From NCBI GenBank assembly GCA_015478945.1, contig JABUQX010018430.1:1-10000 (forward strand): DNA of 10,000 nucleotides. The letters are read 5' to 3'. Below, one piece after another: positions 1 through 7,963 of this stretch. The position numbers and the translations under genes were made by a program. This DNA is from Trachelipus rathkii (Eukaryota > Arthropoda > Malacostraca > Isopoda > Trachelipodidae). Within the stretch, counting starts at the first letter, position 1. The number at the start of each line of letters is the position of its first letter. The notes below the pieces were generated by a model that saw nothing but the letters and a program-made list of their open reading frames with translations, made no database searches and was not told where the DNA came from.

Positions 1-1
1 A

Positions 2-696
2 ACACGTCGGCTATGTGGGTTTCGAGAAATTCAATGTAATGACGTCCATCGACCCTGTGTTGTAATACAAACAATGGTAGCAAATTGAAACCTATGCTGG
101 AATCTACGTTGTCTAATGCGATGTGGATTATCAAGCTACCAGTGATGATCATTATGGTAATTATTTATACCGTCCCTCGTAAACTGAGCCTCATCCGTCC
201 ACAGTATTAGGTTGAGGAAATCCGGATGTGTTTCAATATTGTCAAGTATCCAGCGGCAGAACCTGACACGTTTTGCAGAATCACCCGGATGCAGGCCCTG
301 GACAGGTTGCAAATGGTACGGATACAGTTGCTCACGATGTACAGTTTGCCAGACATAGGTTTGTGACAAACGTAATCGATGCGACACACGTCTTGTACTT
401 ACAGCTGGGTTATCCATAACTTGGTCAATGATAGCCACTTCGTCAGCATAAGCGTGCCGTGATGGTGCACCTCCATTGTTTTGTATTGTTACCATGCCGG
501 TCTGACGTAATCTTTGAAAGGTGCGAGTAAATACACGATATGACGGATGCCGCCGATGTGGATATCGACGTTGATACTCTCTGGCTGCAGCATTCGCGTT
601 GCCATCACAGAATCCATATACAAAGACGATGTCCGCATATTCTTCGTCTGTATAGTACATAACTGAAAAACGTAGCACAATGTTATCCACATACAC
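2..696 (-). pseudogene. DUF4817-type mariner/IS630 transposase, truncated and broken
   Basis: The open part (696 to 136, 186 codons) carries the DUF4817-like helix-turn-helix N-terminus: YTDEEYADIVFVYG, then REYQRRYP and RVFTRTFQRLRQTG. A second DNA-binding region (SHRLRLSQTYVWQTVH) follows, and then the start of the DDE domain, ILWTDEAQFTRDG, which holds the first catalytic Asp. The likely native start is the Met codon at 658-660 (MYYTDEEY), because family members begin close to this motif; the upstream ATG adds 12 residues with no family match. The family is a cut-and-paste transposase acting on terminal inverted repeats with TA target sites. Breaks: TAG at 133-135 directly after HHW, with family-like sequence continuing in frame (NPHRIRQRRFQHRF). 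Near 65-100 the match then moves to another frame (RVDGRHYIEFLETHIADV) with apparent loss of about ten residues. The other two catalytic acidic residues would lie off the left edge. Not functional as it stands. Confidence 0.85.
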
Positions 697-796
697 TATG
701 TATAATCGTTCTACGTGTCATCAGGTTATAGTAACTGTAAACTAAACACTGTTAACTAGTTGGTTGGTTGATTTGGTATCTTTGTTAGTGCTATTA

Positions 797-1000
<204 letters not shown>

Positions 1001-1001
<1 letters not shown>

Positions 1002-1122
1002 ATTACTGTATTTTGTATTTATTATATTAATTTGTTACTTTGAACATTTAACATAACACACACATGGTAATGTCGTTTTATTGTTACCTGCACCATTTGC
1101 GTTGTAGGCTCCTGCATTAGGT
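1001..1122. other. AT-rich spacer with no recognised feature
   Basis: No coding potential or repeat was recognised. Together with 697-798 it probably represents the untranslated 5' flank of the mariner-type element, split by the (TTA)n array. This placement is inferred only from the flanking features. Confidence 0.4.
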
Positions 1123-1198
1123 TTAAACGGCTGTAACTATTTAGGTGTTGCAGATTGGTCAAATGTTCATAGAAGAGATTGTATTGCAAATCTCCTCA
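1123..1198. repeat. Dispersed direct repeat, copy 1 (transposon subterminal motif)
   Basis: Positions 1123-1175 match 7839-7891 at 52 of 53 bases with no gaps, in the same orientation. The core includes AAACGGCTGTAAC and GGTGTTGCAGATTGG. Similarity weakens over the next 20-25 bases (ATTGTATTGCAAAT against ATTGTGTTCCAAAT). In the second copy this motif precedes a mariner-like terminus by about 70 bp, so both are read as end regions of one transposon family. Confidence 0.85.
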
Positions 1199-1406
1199 CT
1201 GAACAAAACAATCTTTTCATAAATTTTCAAAGTTTTTTTAGATACAGAAATTTATTTAGAGAGGTGTCGAACTAAAAATTCAATTCCAGTCAAAATTGCA
1301 ATTCCAGGTTTAGGATAAAAAAATGTTTTATTTATAATTTCAGAAAATCTATTTTTTTTTATATTCTCAACCTCAAGCTCATTCTTCGGATTTTACTGTC
1401 AAATAA
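1199..1406. other. AT-rich spacer between mariner remnant and satellite
   Basis: No gene is visible. A short stretch at 1262-1280 (AGGTGTCGAACTAAAAATT) resembles 7571-7588 in the second mariner-like block, but the order relative to the 53 bp motif differs between the two places. The satellite begins abruptly at the GGATCC at 1407. Confidence 0.5.
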
Positions 1407-4201
1407 GGATCCGGAGTCGGAGCTGAGCCGGAGCCGGAGCCGAGCCGGAGCCGGTATGAATTTTTTTCACGAAATATTTTTTGGATGAAAAATTTATTGG
1501 CAGAAGATGTGCTGAACAATTTTCAAATAGTACAGAATCCTTAGTGATCCGGATCCGAAGTTAGAGCCGGAGTCGAAGTCGGAGCCGGTGGAGCCGGAGC
1601 CGGAGTATGATTTTTTTCAAGAATACTTTTTTAGAAGATCTGCTGAAATTTCAAATAGTGCAGAAACCTTTCGGATCCGGAGCTGAAGAAGAAGTTGGAG
1701 CTGGAGCCGGAGCCGGAGCCGGAGCCGGATCTTGGGTATGATTTTTTCTAAAAATATATATTTTTAGGTGAAAAATTTAATGCCAGAAGACGTGCTTGAA
1801 CAATTTCAAATAGTTCAGAAACCTTAGTTAGATCCGAAGCAGAAGACGGAGCCGCATCAAAAGCCGGAGCCTGATTCGGAGCTGGAGCCGAAGCCTGGGT
1901 ATGAATTTTTTTTCAAAAAAATATTTTTTTAGACGAAATATTTAATGCCAGAAGACGTACTGAACAATTTTCAAATAGTGCAAAATTTAGTCGGATCCGG
2001 ATCCGAGTCGGAGCCGGAGTCAAAGTGGGAGCCGAAGTAGTTTGATTTTTTTTCGAAAATATTTTTTTTTAGGTGAAAAATTTATTGCCAGATGAAGTGC
2101 TGAACAATTTTCAAATAGTGCAGAAACCTTAGTTGGATCCGGATCCGAAGCGGGGCCGGATTCGAAGCCAGATTCTGGGTATAATTTAAGAAAAATTTTT
2201 TTAGATGAAAAATGTTGCCAGAAGACTTGCTGAACAATTTCCAAATAGTGCAGAAACTCTTAGTCGTACCCTGATCCGGAGTCGGAGCCGAATCGAAGTC
2301 GTAGACAGGGTCAGAGCCGGTGCAATAGAAAATTTTTCAGAAAATATTTTTTAGAGTGAAATTTTTTTTGCCAGAAGTCGTGCTAAACAATTTTCAAATA
2401 GTGCAGAAACCCTTAGTCATATCCGGAGCCGAAGGTAGTTGGAGCCGGGGCCGGAGCCGGAGCCGAACCTGGGTATGAATTTTTTTCAAAAATATTTTTT
2501 TAGGTGAAAAATTTAATGCCAGAAGACGCACTGAACAATTTTCAAATAGTGCAGAATCCTTAATCGGATCCGATTTGGAGGTCGAGCCGAGCCGGATTCA
2601 AAGTCGGAGATGGAGTCGGGAGCAAGAGTATGATTTTTTGAAAATATTTTTTTTTAGGTGAAAATTTTATTGATAGAAGACGTGCTGAACACTTTCAAAA
2701 TAGTTCAGAAACCTTAGTCGGATCCGGATCCGATCCGGAGTCGGAAACCGGAGCCGTGAGCCGGAGCCGGATCCTGGGTACATGAATTTTTTTTAAAAAA
2801 ATATTTTTAGGTGAAAACTTTATTGCCAGAAGATGTACTGAACAATTTTCAAATAGTTCAGAAACCTTAGTCAGATCCGGAGCCGAAAGTGAAGTCGGAG
2901 CTGGAGTAGGAGCCGGAGCCGGAGCCTGGTATGAATTTTTTTCAAAAATATTTTTTAGTGAAAAATTAATGCCAGAAAACGTACTGAACAAATTTCAAAT
3001 AGTGCAGAAACTCTAGTCGGATCCGGAGCCGGACGGATCCAGATTCGAGCCTTATCCTTGGTATAAATTTTTCAAGAGATAATTTTCTTAGATGAATAAT
3101 TTATTCCAGAAGACTTGCTGAACAATTTTCAAATAGTGCAGAATCCTTAATCGGATCCGGATTCGATTCGGAGCCGGAGTCGGAGCCGGAGCCGGAGCCG
3201 GAGTCGAAGTCGGAGCCGGAGTATGATTTTTTTCGAAAAATATTTTTTTTGTGAAAAATTTATTGATAGAAGAAGTGCTGAACAATTTTCAAATAGTGCA
3301 GAAACCTTAGTCAGATCCGAAGCCGAAGCCGAACTCGGAGCCGGTGTCGGAGCCGGAGCCGGAGCCGGATCCTGGGTATTAATTTTTTTCAAAAATATCT
3401 TTTTAGGCGAAAAATGTATTGCCAGAAGACGTGTTGAACAATTTTCAATTAGTACAGAAACCTTAGTCGGATCCGGAGCCGGATCCGGAGCCGAACCCGG
3501 AGCCGGGTCCTGGGTATGAATTTTTTAAAAAAATATTTTTTAGTGAAAATTTGTTGAAAGAAGATGTGCTTCGAACAAATTTCAAATAGCGAAGGAACCT
3601 TTGATGGATCCGGATCCTGAGCAGGATCCGGAGTCGGATCCGGAGCCGAATCCATAAAAATATTTTTCAAGAAATATTTTTTAGTGGAAAATGTATTGGC
3701 CAGAAGACTTGGTATGACTAATTCTCAAAATAGTTCAAAAGTTTCCAGGCCGGATCCGATCCGGAGTCGGAACCGGAGCCGGAGTTAGAGCCGGATTCTG
3801 TTTATAAATTTTCAAAGAAATATTTTTTAGATGAGAAAAATTTATTGCCGGAATACGTGCTAACAATGTTCAAATAGTGCAGAAACTCTTAGTTGATCCG
3901 CCAATCCGAGGTCGGAATGCGGAGCCGGATTCTGATATAATTTGTTCCTATAAATATTTTTTTTGGTGACAAGTGTATTTTCAAAAGACGTCTTTAACAG
4001 TTTTTCTTATTAGTGGAGTAACCTAGGTCGGGTCCAGCGCCGGGTCTGGAGCCGCATCCGGAGTATGACGGAACATGATTCTGGGCATAAATTTTTTCAA
4101 AAATATTTTGTACGTGGAAAATTTATTGCCAGAAAGTACTGAACAAATTTCAAACAGTGCAGAAACTATAGTCGTCGGAGTTGGAGCCGGAGTTGAGCCG
4201 A
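1407..4201. repeat. Satellite array, about 19 monomers of ~146 bp, two-part monomer
   Basis: A recurring core (CAGAAGACGTGCTGAACAA, then TTTTCAAATAGTGCAGAAAC) starts near 1501, 1633, 1784, 1949, 2089, 2219, 2372, 2520, 2674, 2827, 2973, 3107, 3267, 3423, 3557, 3701, 3848, 3982 and 4130. Spacing is 130-165 bp with a mean of 146. Each monomer has two halves. One is GC-rich, built of GGAGCC/GGATCC/GAAGCC-type hexamers with many CpGs. The other is AT-rich: GGGTATGAATTTTTTTC, an AATATTTTTTTAGGTGAAAA segment, then the core. Length variation comes mostly from hexamer number. Units at the right end (after about 3840) are the most diverged. Open frames through the array (Gly-Ala, Arg-Leu or Pro-Ala repeats) are by-products of the hexamer. 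Copy-to-copy indels that are not multiples of three argue against coding. Confidence 0.95.
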
Positions 4202-4269
4202 GAAAATAACTATTATTTTTCTTTTGGGTTGTGAAAGAAATATATCAAATGCTTGAATTGATTCAATTG

Positions 4270-4270
<1 letters not shown>
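4202..4270. other. Short AT-rich spacer
   Basis: No recognisable feature. It separates the last degenerate satellite unit from the (TA)n array. Confidence 0.5.
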
Positions 4271-4346
<76 letters not shown>

Positions 4347-4412
4347 TATTATTAAGAAAGAGTTATATATATATATATATATTATATATATATATATTAT
4401 ATATATTATTAT

Positions 4413-4444
<32 letters not shown>

Positions 4445-4492
4445 TATTATTATATTTATATATATATATATATATATATATTATTATTATAT

Positions 4493-4528
<36 letters not shown>

Positions 4529-4664
4529 ATTATTATTATATATATTTATATACATACATATATATATATATTAAAGAAGAAGAGAAATATTATATATATT
4601 ACATATTATTACATACATACATATTATTATATATTGATGCTATTGTTATACATATATATTATAT
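4271..4664. repeat. (TA)n / (TTA)n compound microsatellite
   Basis: A pure (TA)n run of about 70 bp (4271-4341) is followed by roughly 320 bp of interleaved TA, TTA and TACA blocks, with purine islands at 4353-4364 and 4572-4585. The Tyr-Ile reading frames across it are artefacts. The alternating TA tracts are self-complementary and could extrude as cruciforms. The array abuts the non-LTR reverse transcriptase fragment with no spacer. Confidence 0.95.
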
Positions 4665-5180
4665 GCGGACTTGCATGAAAGAATCAAAAGTGGGTGAGGT
4701 AGCAAGGGATGGTGTTAGAGTAATGGAGAATGAAAGAAAGTGGAGGGTTGCCTACCTATTATATGCGGATGATTTAGTTTAGTATGGCAAATCTGAAATA
4801 GCTTTGAGGGGATTAGTAGGGAGAGATTTGGCAGGTGTAAAAGGAGGGGTTTGAAAGTAAACGTAGAATAGAGTAAGGTTATGGTTTTGAGTGAGGATAG
4901 TTCTCTGTGTAAAGTTATGTTAGATGGTGAGCAGCTGGAATAAATGTCTGAGTTCAAATATTTAGGATATATGGTGGATGAAAAGGGAACGGATGATGCA
5001 GAATGTAGTATGAAAGTTGTGAATGGAAGGAAAATGGCTGGTGCAATTAAATCCTTTGTGGATGCAAAGGGAATAAGTCTTGAGTGTGCTAGGGTCTTAC
5101 ATGACGGTATGCTATTACCTGTGCTAATGTATAGTAGTGAGACTATAGTCTGGAATAAGAGGTACAGATATAAAGTATAG
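4665..5180 (+). pseudogene. Non-LTR (LINE) reverse transcriptase fragment
   Basis: Frame-by-frame translation gives a recognisable RT palm and downstream region of a non-LTR retrotransposon. KVGEVARDGVRVMENERKW leads into LLYADDLV, the catalytic YADD box at about 4759-4770. RRGLKVNVE, SKVMVL, VSEFKYLG-like MSEFKYLGYMVDEKGTDDAE, and ECARVLHDGMLLPVLMYSSE follow. The family copies its RNA into DNA at the insertion site. Breaks: TAG at 4780-4782 right after YADDLV, a frameshift at about 4835-4842, TAG at 4869-4871, TAA at 4941-4943 and TAG at 5178-5180. Only about 170 codons remain. The endonuclease and the first half of RT are missing, and the AT microsatellite stands where they would be. The clade could not be assigned confidently. 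A dead 5'-truncated copy is the usual state of such elements. Confidence 0.85.
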
Positions 5181-5217
5181 ATATAGAACTTCTGCTGGGG
5201 CTACACGGCATTTGATG

Positions 5218-5244
5218 GGTTGCTCCTGGGTTACAGGAGCAACC
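5218..5244. repeat. 11 bp perfect inverted repeat in unit 1 of the 321 bp array
   Basis: GGTTGCTCCTG (5218-5228) and CAGGAGCAACC (5234-5244) are perfect reverse complements around a 5-base GGTTA loop. Units 4 and 6 keep most of the palindrome; units 2, 3 and 5 carry mismatches. It could form a hairpin in RNA or a small cruciform. Confidence 0.75.
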
Positions 5245-6599
5245 AAAAATGTCAAGCCACGCCGACATGGGCACAAGATGCATCGTTGCGATAAATTTGC
5301 AATAATAAGATGATGAAAAATTTCACTCGCGCAGGACTCGAACCATCGACAACAGCGTCGCCGTTAGACAATGCAGGAGGCTCTACCACTAGTCCGATCT
5401 GCCACTCCAGAAAAAAAGGTATTTCGAAGTTTCAAATCTTCTGCTTCGATATCACTGCTTTGAAACGGTACTTATTTAAATCCATAGAAGGGTGCTTTAA
5501 CCACCTACTGGGGATACACAGCATTCTGCTAGTTTGCTCCCGTGTTACAGGAACAACCAACCAAAGTCAGGCCACGCCGACATGGGAACATCATTCTTGT
5601 TGCGATAAATTTGCAATAATAAGACGAAGAAAAATTTCACTGCGCCAGGACTCGAACCATCGACAACAGGGTCGCTGTTAGACAATGTACAAGAGGATAA
5701 ACCACTAGTCAGATCTAACACCCCAGAAAAAAAGGTATTTCGTTACAGTTTTTAAGTTTCCTGCTTCGATTTCACTGCTTTGAAACTCGATACTTATTAA
5801 AATCCAAAGAAATATGGTTGGAACCCCTTCTGGGGCTACACGGCATTCTTCAGGGGTACTCATGGGTAACAGGACCAACCGACCAAGGTAAAGGAACGCC
5901 AAGAGGCACACAACATGCTTCTTACGGCAAATTTGCAATAGGACGAAAAAAAATTTTGCTCGCGCCAAGACTCGAACTATCGACAACAGCGTCGCCGTTA
6001 GACAATATACAGGAGTGCTCTACCACTAGTCCGATCCGCCTCCCAGAAAAAGAACGCATCTCGGAAGTTTTCAAAATTCTTGCTTCGATATCACTGCTTG
6101 AAACTCGATACTTCTTACCTAAATTCACAGAAGGGTGATTTGAATCTCTGCTGGGGCTACACGGCATTCTTCCTGGGGTTCTCCTGGGTTACAGGAGCAA
6201 CCGACCAAAGTCAAGTGAACGCCGACATGCGCACAAGATGCTTGTTGCGACAAATTTGTAATAATAAGACGAAAAAAATTTCCCTCACGACAGGACTCGA
6301 ACCATCGAAAAATGCGTCGCCGTTAGACAATGTAGAGGTGGCTCTACCACTAGTCTGATCCACCTCCCCAAAAGAAGGCATCTCAAAAGTTTTCAAATCT
6401 CCTGCTTTTCGATATCACTGCTTGAAACTCAATACTTATTTTTCAATCTACAGAAGGATGGTTGGAACCCATACTAAGTTGCTGGCACGGCATTCCTCAG
6501 GGGTGTTCATGTGTTACAGGAGCAACTGACCAAAATCAAGGGAATCGCTAACATGCCGCACAACATGTTTGTTCAGACAAATTTGCAATAATAAGACGG

Positions 6600-6696
6600 A
6601 AAAATTTCACTCAAGCGCCAGGACTCGAACCATCGACAACAGCGTCACCGTTAGACAATGTACAGGAGGCTCTACCACTAGTCCGATGCGCCTCCC
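6600..6696 (-). ncRNA. tRNA-like segment of the tandem unit (best copy, unit 5)
   Basis: Read on the minus strand, the segment starts GGGAGGCGCATCGG. It has an A-box-like stretch ending AGTGGTAGAGC, as in the D-arm of real tRNAs, and a perfect B-box GGTTCGAGTCC (complement of 6621-6631). A T5 run lies about 15 bases after the B-box. That combination is the internal promoter and stop signal used by RNA polymerase III. The other five B-box positions are 5334-5344, 5648-5658, 5968-5978 (changed), 6293-6303 and 6941-6951 (one change). All six copies keep a T-run of five or more. It is not a working tRNA: the T-stem does not pair beyond two bases, no clear anticodon arm is visible, and the 5' half of the A-box departs from consensus. 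It is read as tRNA-derived sequence of SINE type that became part of a satellite. Confidence 0.6.
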
Positions 6697-7111
6697 AAAA
6701 AAAGAAGGCATCTCGGAAGATTTCAAATCTCCTGCTTCGATATCACTGCTTTGAAAAACTCGCTACATATTTAAACCCACAGAAGGGTTGGAACCCACTC
6801 TGGGGCTACACGGCATTTTTCAGGGGTGCTCTTGGGGTTACAGGAGCAGCCGACCAAAGTCAAGGATCGCCGACATGCGCACCAACATGCTCGTTGCGAG
6901 AAATTTGCAATAATAAGACGAAAAAAATTCACTTGCGCCAGGACACGAACCATCGACAAGAGCGTCGCCGTTAGACAATGTACAGGAGGTTTTACTACTA
7001 GTCCGATCCGCCTCTCCAAAAAAGAAGACATCTCGGAACAGTTTTCAAGTCACCTGCTTCGACATCACTGCTTTGAAACTGTGCTTATTTAAATCAATAG
7101 AAGGTTGCTTT

Positions 7112-7182
7112 GAATATATATATAAATAGCATATATATATCAGTGAGCATATATATATATAAGGCTGGTTGTTGTTGTTACA

Positions 7183-7270
<88 letters not shown>
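7112..7270. repeat. (TA)n microsatellite
   Basis: Short TA tracts at 7113-7161 are followed by a pure (AT)n run from 7185 to 7270 (about 43 repeats). A GGCTGGTTGTTGTTGTTACAG insert separates them at 7163-7183. The array lies between the 321 bp tandem array and the second mariner-like remnant. Confidence 0.95.
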
Positions 7271-7278
<8 letters not shown>

Positions 7279-7705
7279 TTTTTTTTTTGCCGTCTAAAAA
7301 AAAAAATTTACAAATGTTTATTTGTGTTTTTCTAGCATTTCATTTTTTCGTTACATGGATAAAAAAAATTCATTAAAAAAACGAACAGATTTTTTTCAAA
7401 TTTGGTACCAAGCTCACATATAAAGGTGAAAACAAACTGACGTTTATATTAAATGTTTTGTTAGAACGTAAGGTGGTGTCAGCCATGGTTGACTATTCTC
7501 TGTTCAGAAATTTTGAAAGTACTTTTCAGAGATTGTAAATTTTTTTTTAAAAAAAAACAATTTTCAAATAAGGTGTCTAACTAAAATTTATTACCACACT
7601 AAATTGGAGTATTTTAGTGCAAAAAAAATTGAAATATCTTGAAAATTAAAGATTTTATAGCAGTTTTTTTGGAAATTCAAAAAAAAAAATTCCTCTCTTC
7701 ACCCT

Positions 7706-7735
7706 AAAACTGTTCAAAAACGAACAGTTTTTTTT
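7706..7735. repeat. 10 bp perfect inverted repeat followed by a T-run
   Basis: AAAACTGTTC (7706-7715) and GAACAGTTTT (7722-7731) are exact reverse complements around a 6-base loop, and the T-run continues to 7735. A related ACGAACAG-A-T(7) string occurs at 7381-7396. It lies inside the mariner/MITE-like remnant. Confidence 0.8.
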
Positions 7736-7838
7736 GTTTGTTTTTTTTCATAAAACTAAAGATATCATAGTTGTTCATCAAAAAAACATTTACTTCTATC
7801 GGTTTGGAATAGTTGAGATTTTGCTATGAAGTCTCCCC

Positions 7839-7914
7839 TTAAACGGCTGTAACAATTTAGGTGTTGCAGATTGGTCAAATGTTCATAGAAGGAATTGTGT
7901 TCCAAATACTCCAT
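7839..7914. repeat. Dispersed direct repeat, copy 2 (transposon subterminal motif)
   Basis: Matches 1123-1198 in the same orientation, with 52 of 53 identical bases over 7839-7891 and weaker similarity after that. Its distance to the CACCCTGTA terminus is about 47-70 bp. This gives the best anchor for reading both copies as ends of the same element family. Confidence 0.85.
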
Positions 7915-7963
7915 TCTATTACAGATTTCATTTTTATACACCCGTTATGAATCACCCTGTATA

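Larger units (their letters stand above)
5186..7111. repeat. Tandem array, six units of ~321 bp, each with a tRNA-like segment
   Basis: Units begin near 5186, 5498, 5821, 6142, 6465 and 6791, spaced 312-326 bp. Plus-strand landmarks in order within each unit are: CTGGGGCTACACGGCATT; a CTCCTGGGTTACAGGAGCAA-type short palindrome; GCCGACATG; AAATTTGCAATAATAAGACG; an A-run; GGACTCGAACCATCGACAAC; GTCGCCGTTAGACAATGTA; CTCTACCACTAGTCCGATC; and GCTTCGATATCACTGCTTTG. Divergence between units is substitutions plus short indels. Reading frames through the units are not conserved between copies and are treated as noise. The first unit starts within about 10 bp of the LINE fragment's end, and the last stops at a (TA)n array. 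Confidence 0.93.
7271..7961 (-). mobile_element. Second mariner/MITE-like element, right end
   Basis: AT-rich noncoding DNA with many A and T runs. It contains the 53 bp motif shared with 1123-1175 (here 7839-7891) and ends in GAATCACCCTGTA at 7949-7961, followed by TA (7962-7963). A terminus of the form CACCCTGTA next to TA is typical of Tc1/mariner-type ends in arthropod genomes. No opposing TACAGGGTG end is visible anywhere in the window, so the left end is missing or was replaced by the (TA)n array. No transposase remains were seen, so it may be a nonautonomous derivative. Orientation is assigned by analogy with the first copy. The left boundary is arbitrary, set at the end of the microsatellite. 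Confidence 0.6.

Noticed and set aside
3223..3519. 98-codon plus frame with Gly-Ala repeats, and minus frames rich in Pro-Ala or Arg-Leu over 2695-3670
   Set aside because: These frames follow the hexamer of the satellite. Neighbouring monomers differ by indels not divisible by three and most units stop at the TGA in GTATGA, so no conserved protein is supported.
1407..4201. CRISPR-like regular repeat with spacers
   Set aside because: The between-core segments are themselves repetitive hexamers, repeats are far longer than CRISPR repeats, no cas genes are present, and the context is eukaryotic.
4231..4678. Tyr-Ile repeat proteins across the AT microsatellite
   Set aside because: Low-complexity translation of TA repeats. 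Only the last part of the first frame, after about 4665, is real RT sequence, and it is annotated as such.
6600..6696. Functional tRNA gene
   Set aside because: Despite the B-box and A-box half, T-stem pairing fails beyond two bases and no clear anticodon arm is visible. It is kept as tRNA-like only.
5310..7092. Several 60-120 codon frames on both strands in the 321 bp array
   Set aside because: They repeat the same fragments in different frames from unit to unit, with stops and frame changes at differing places, as expected for a noncoding tandem repeat.
7706..7735. Bacterial intrinsic terminator
   Set aside because: The stem is AT-rich, no upstream gene exists, and everything else in the window is eukaryotic transposon sequence.
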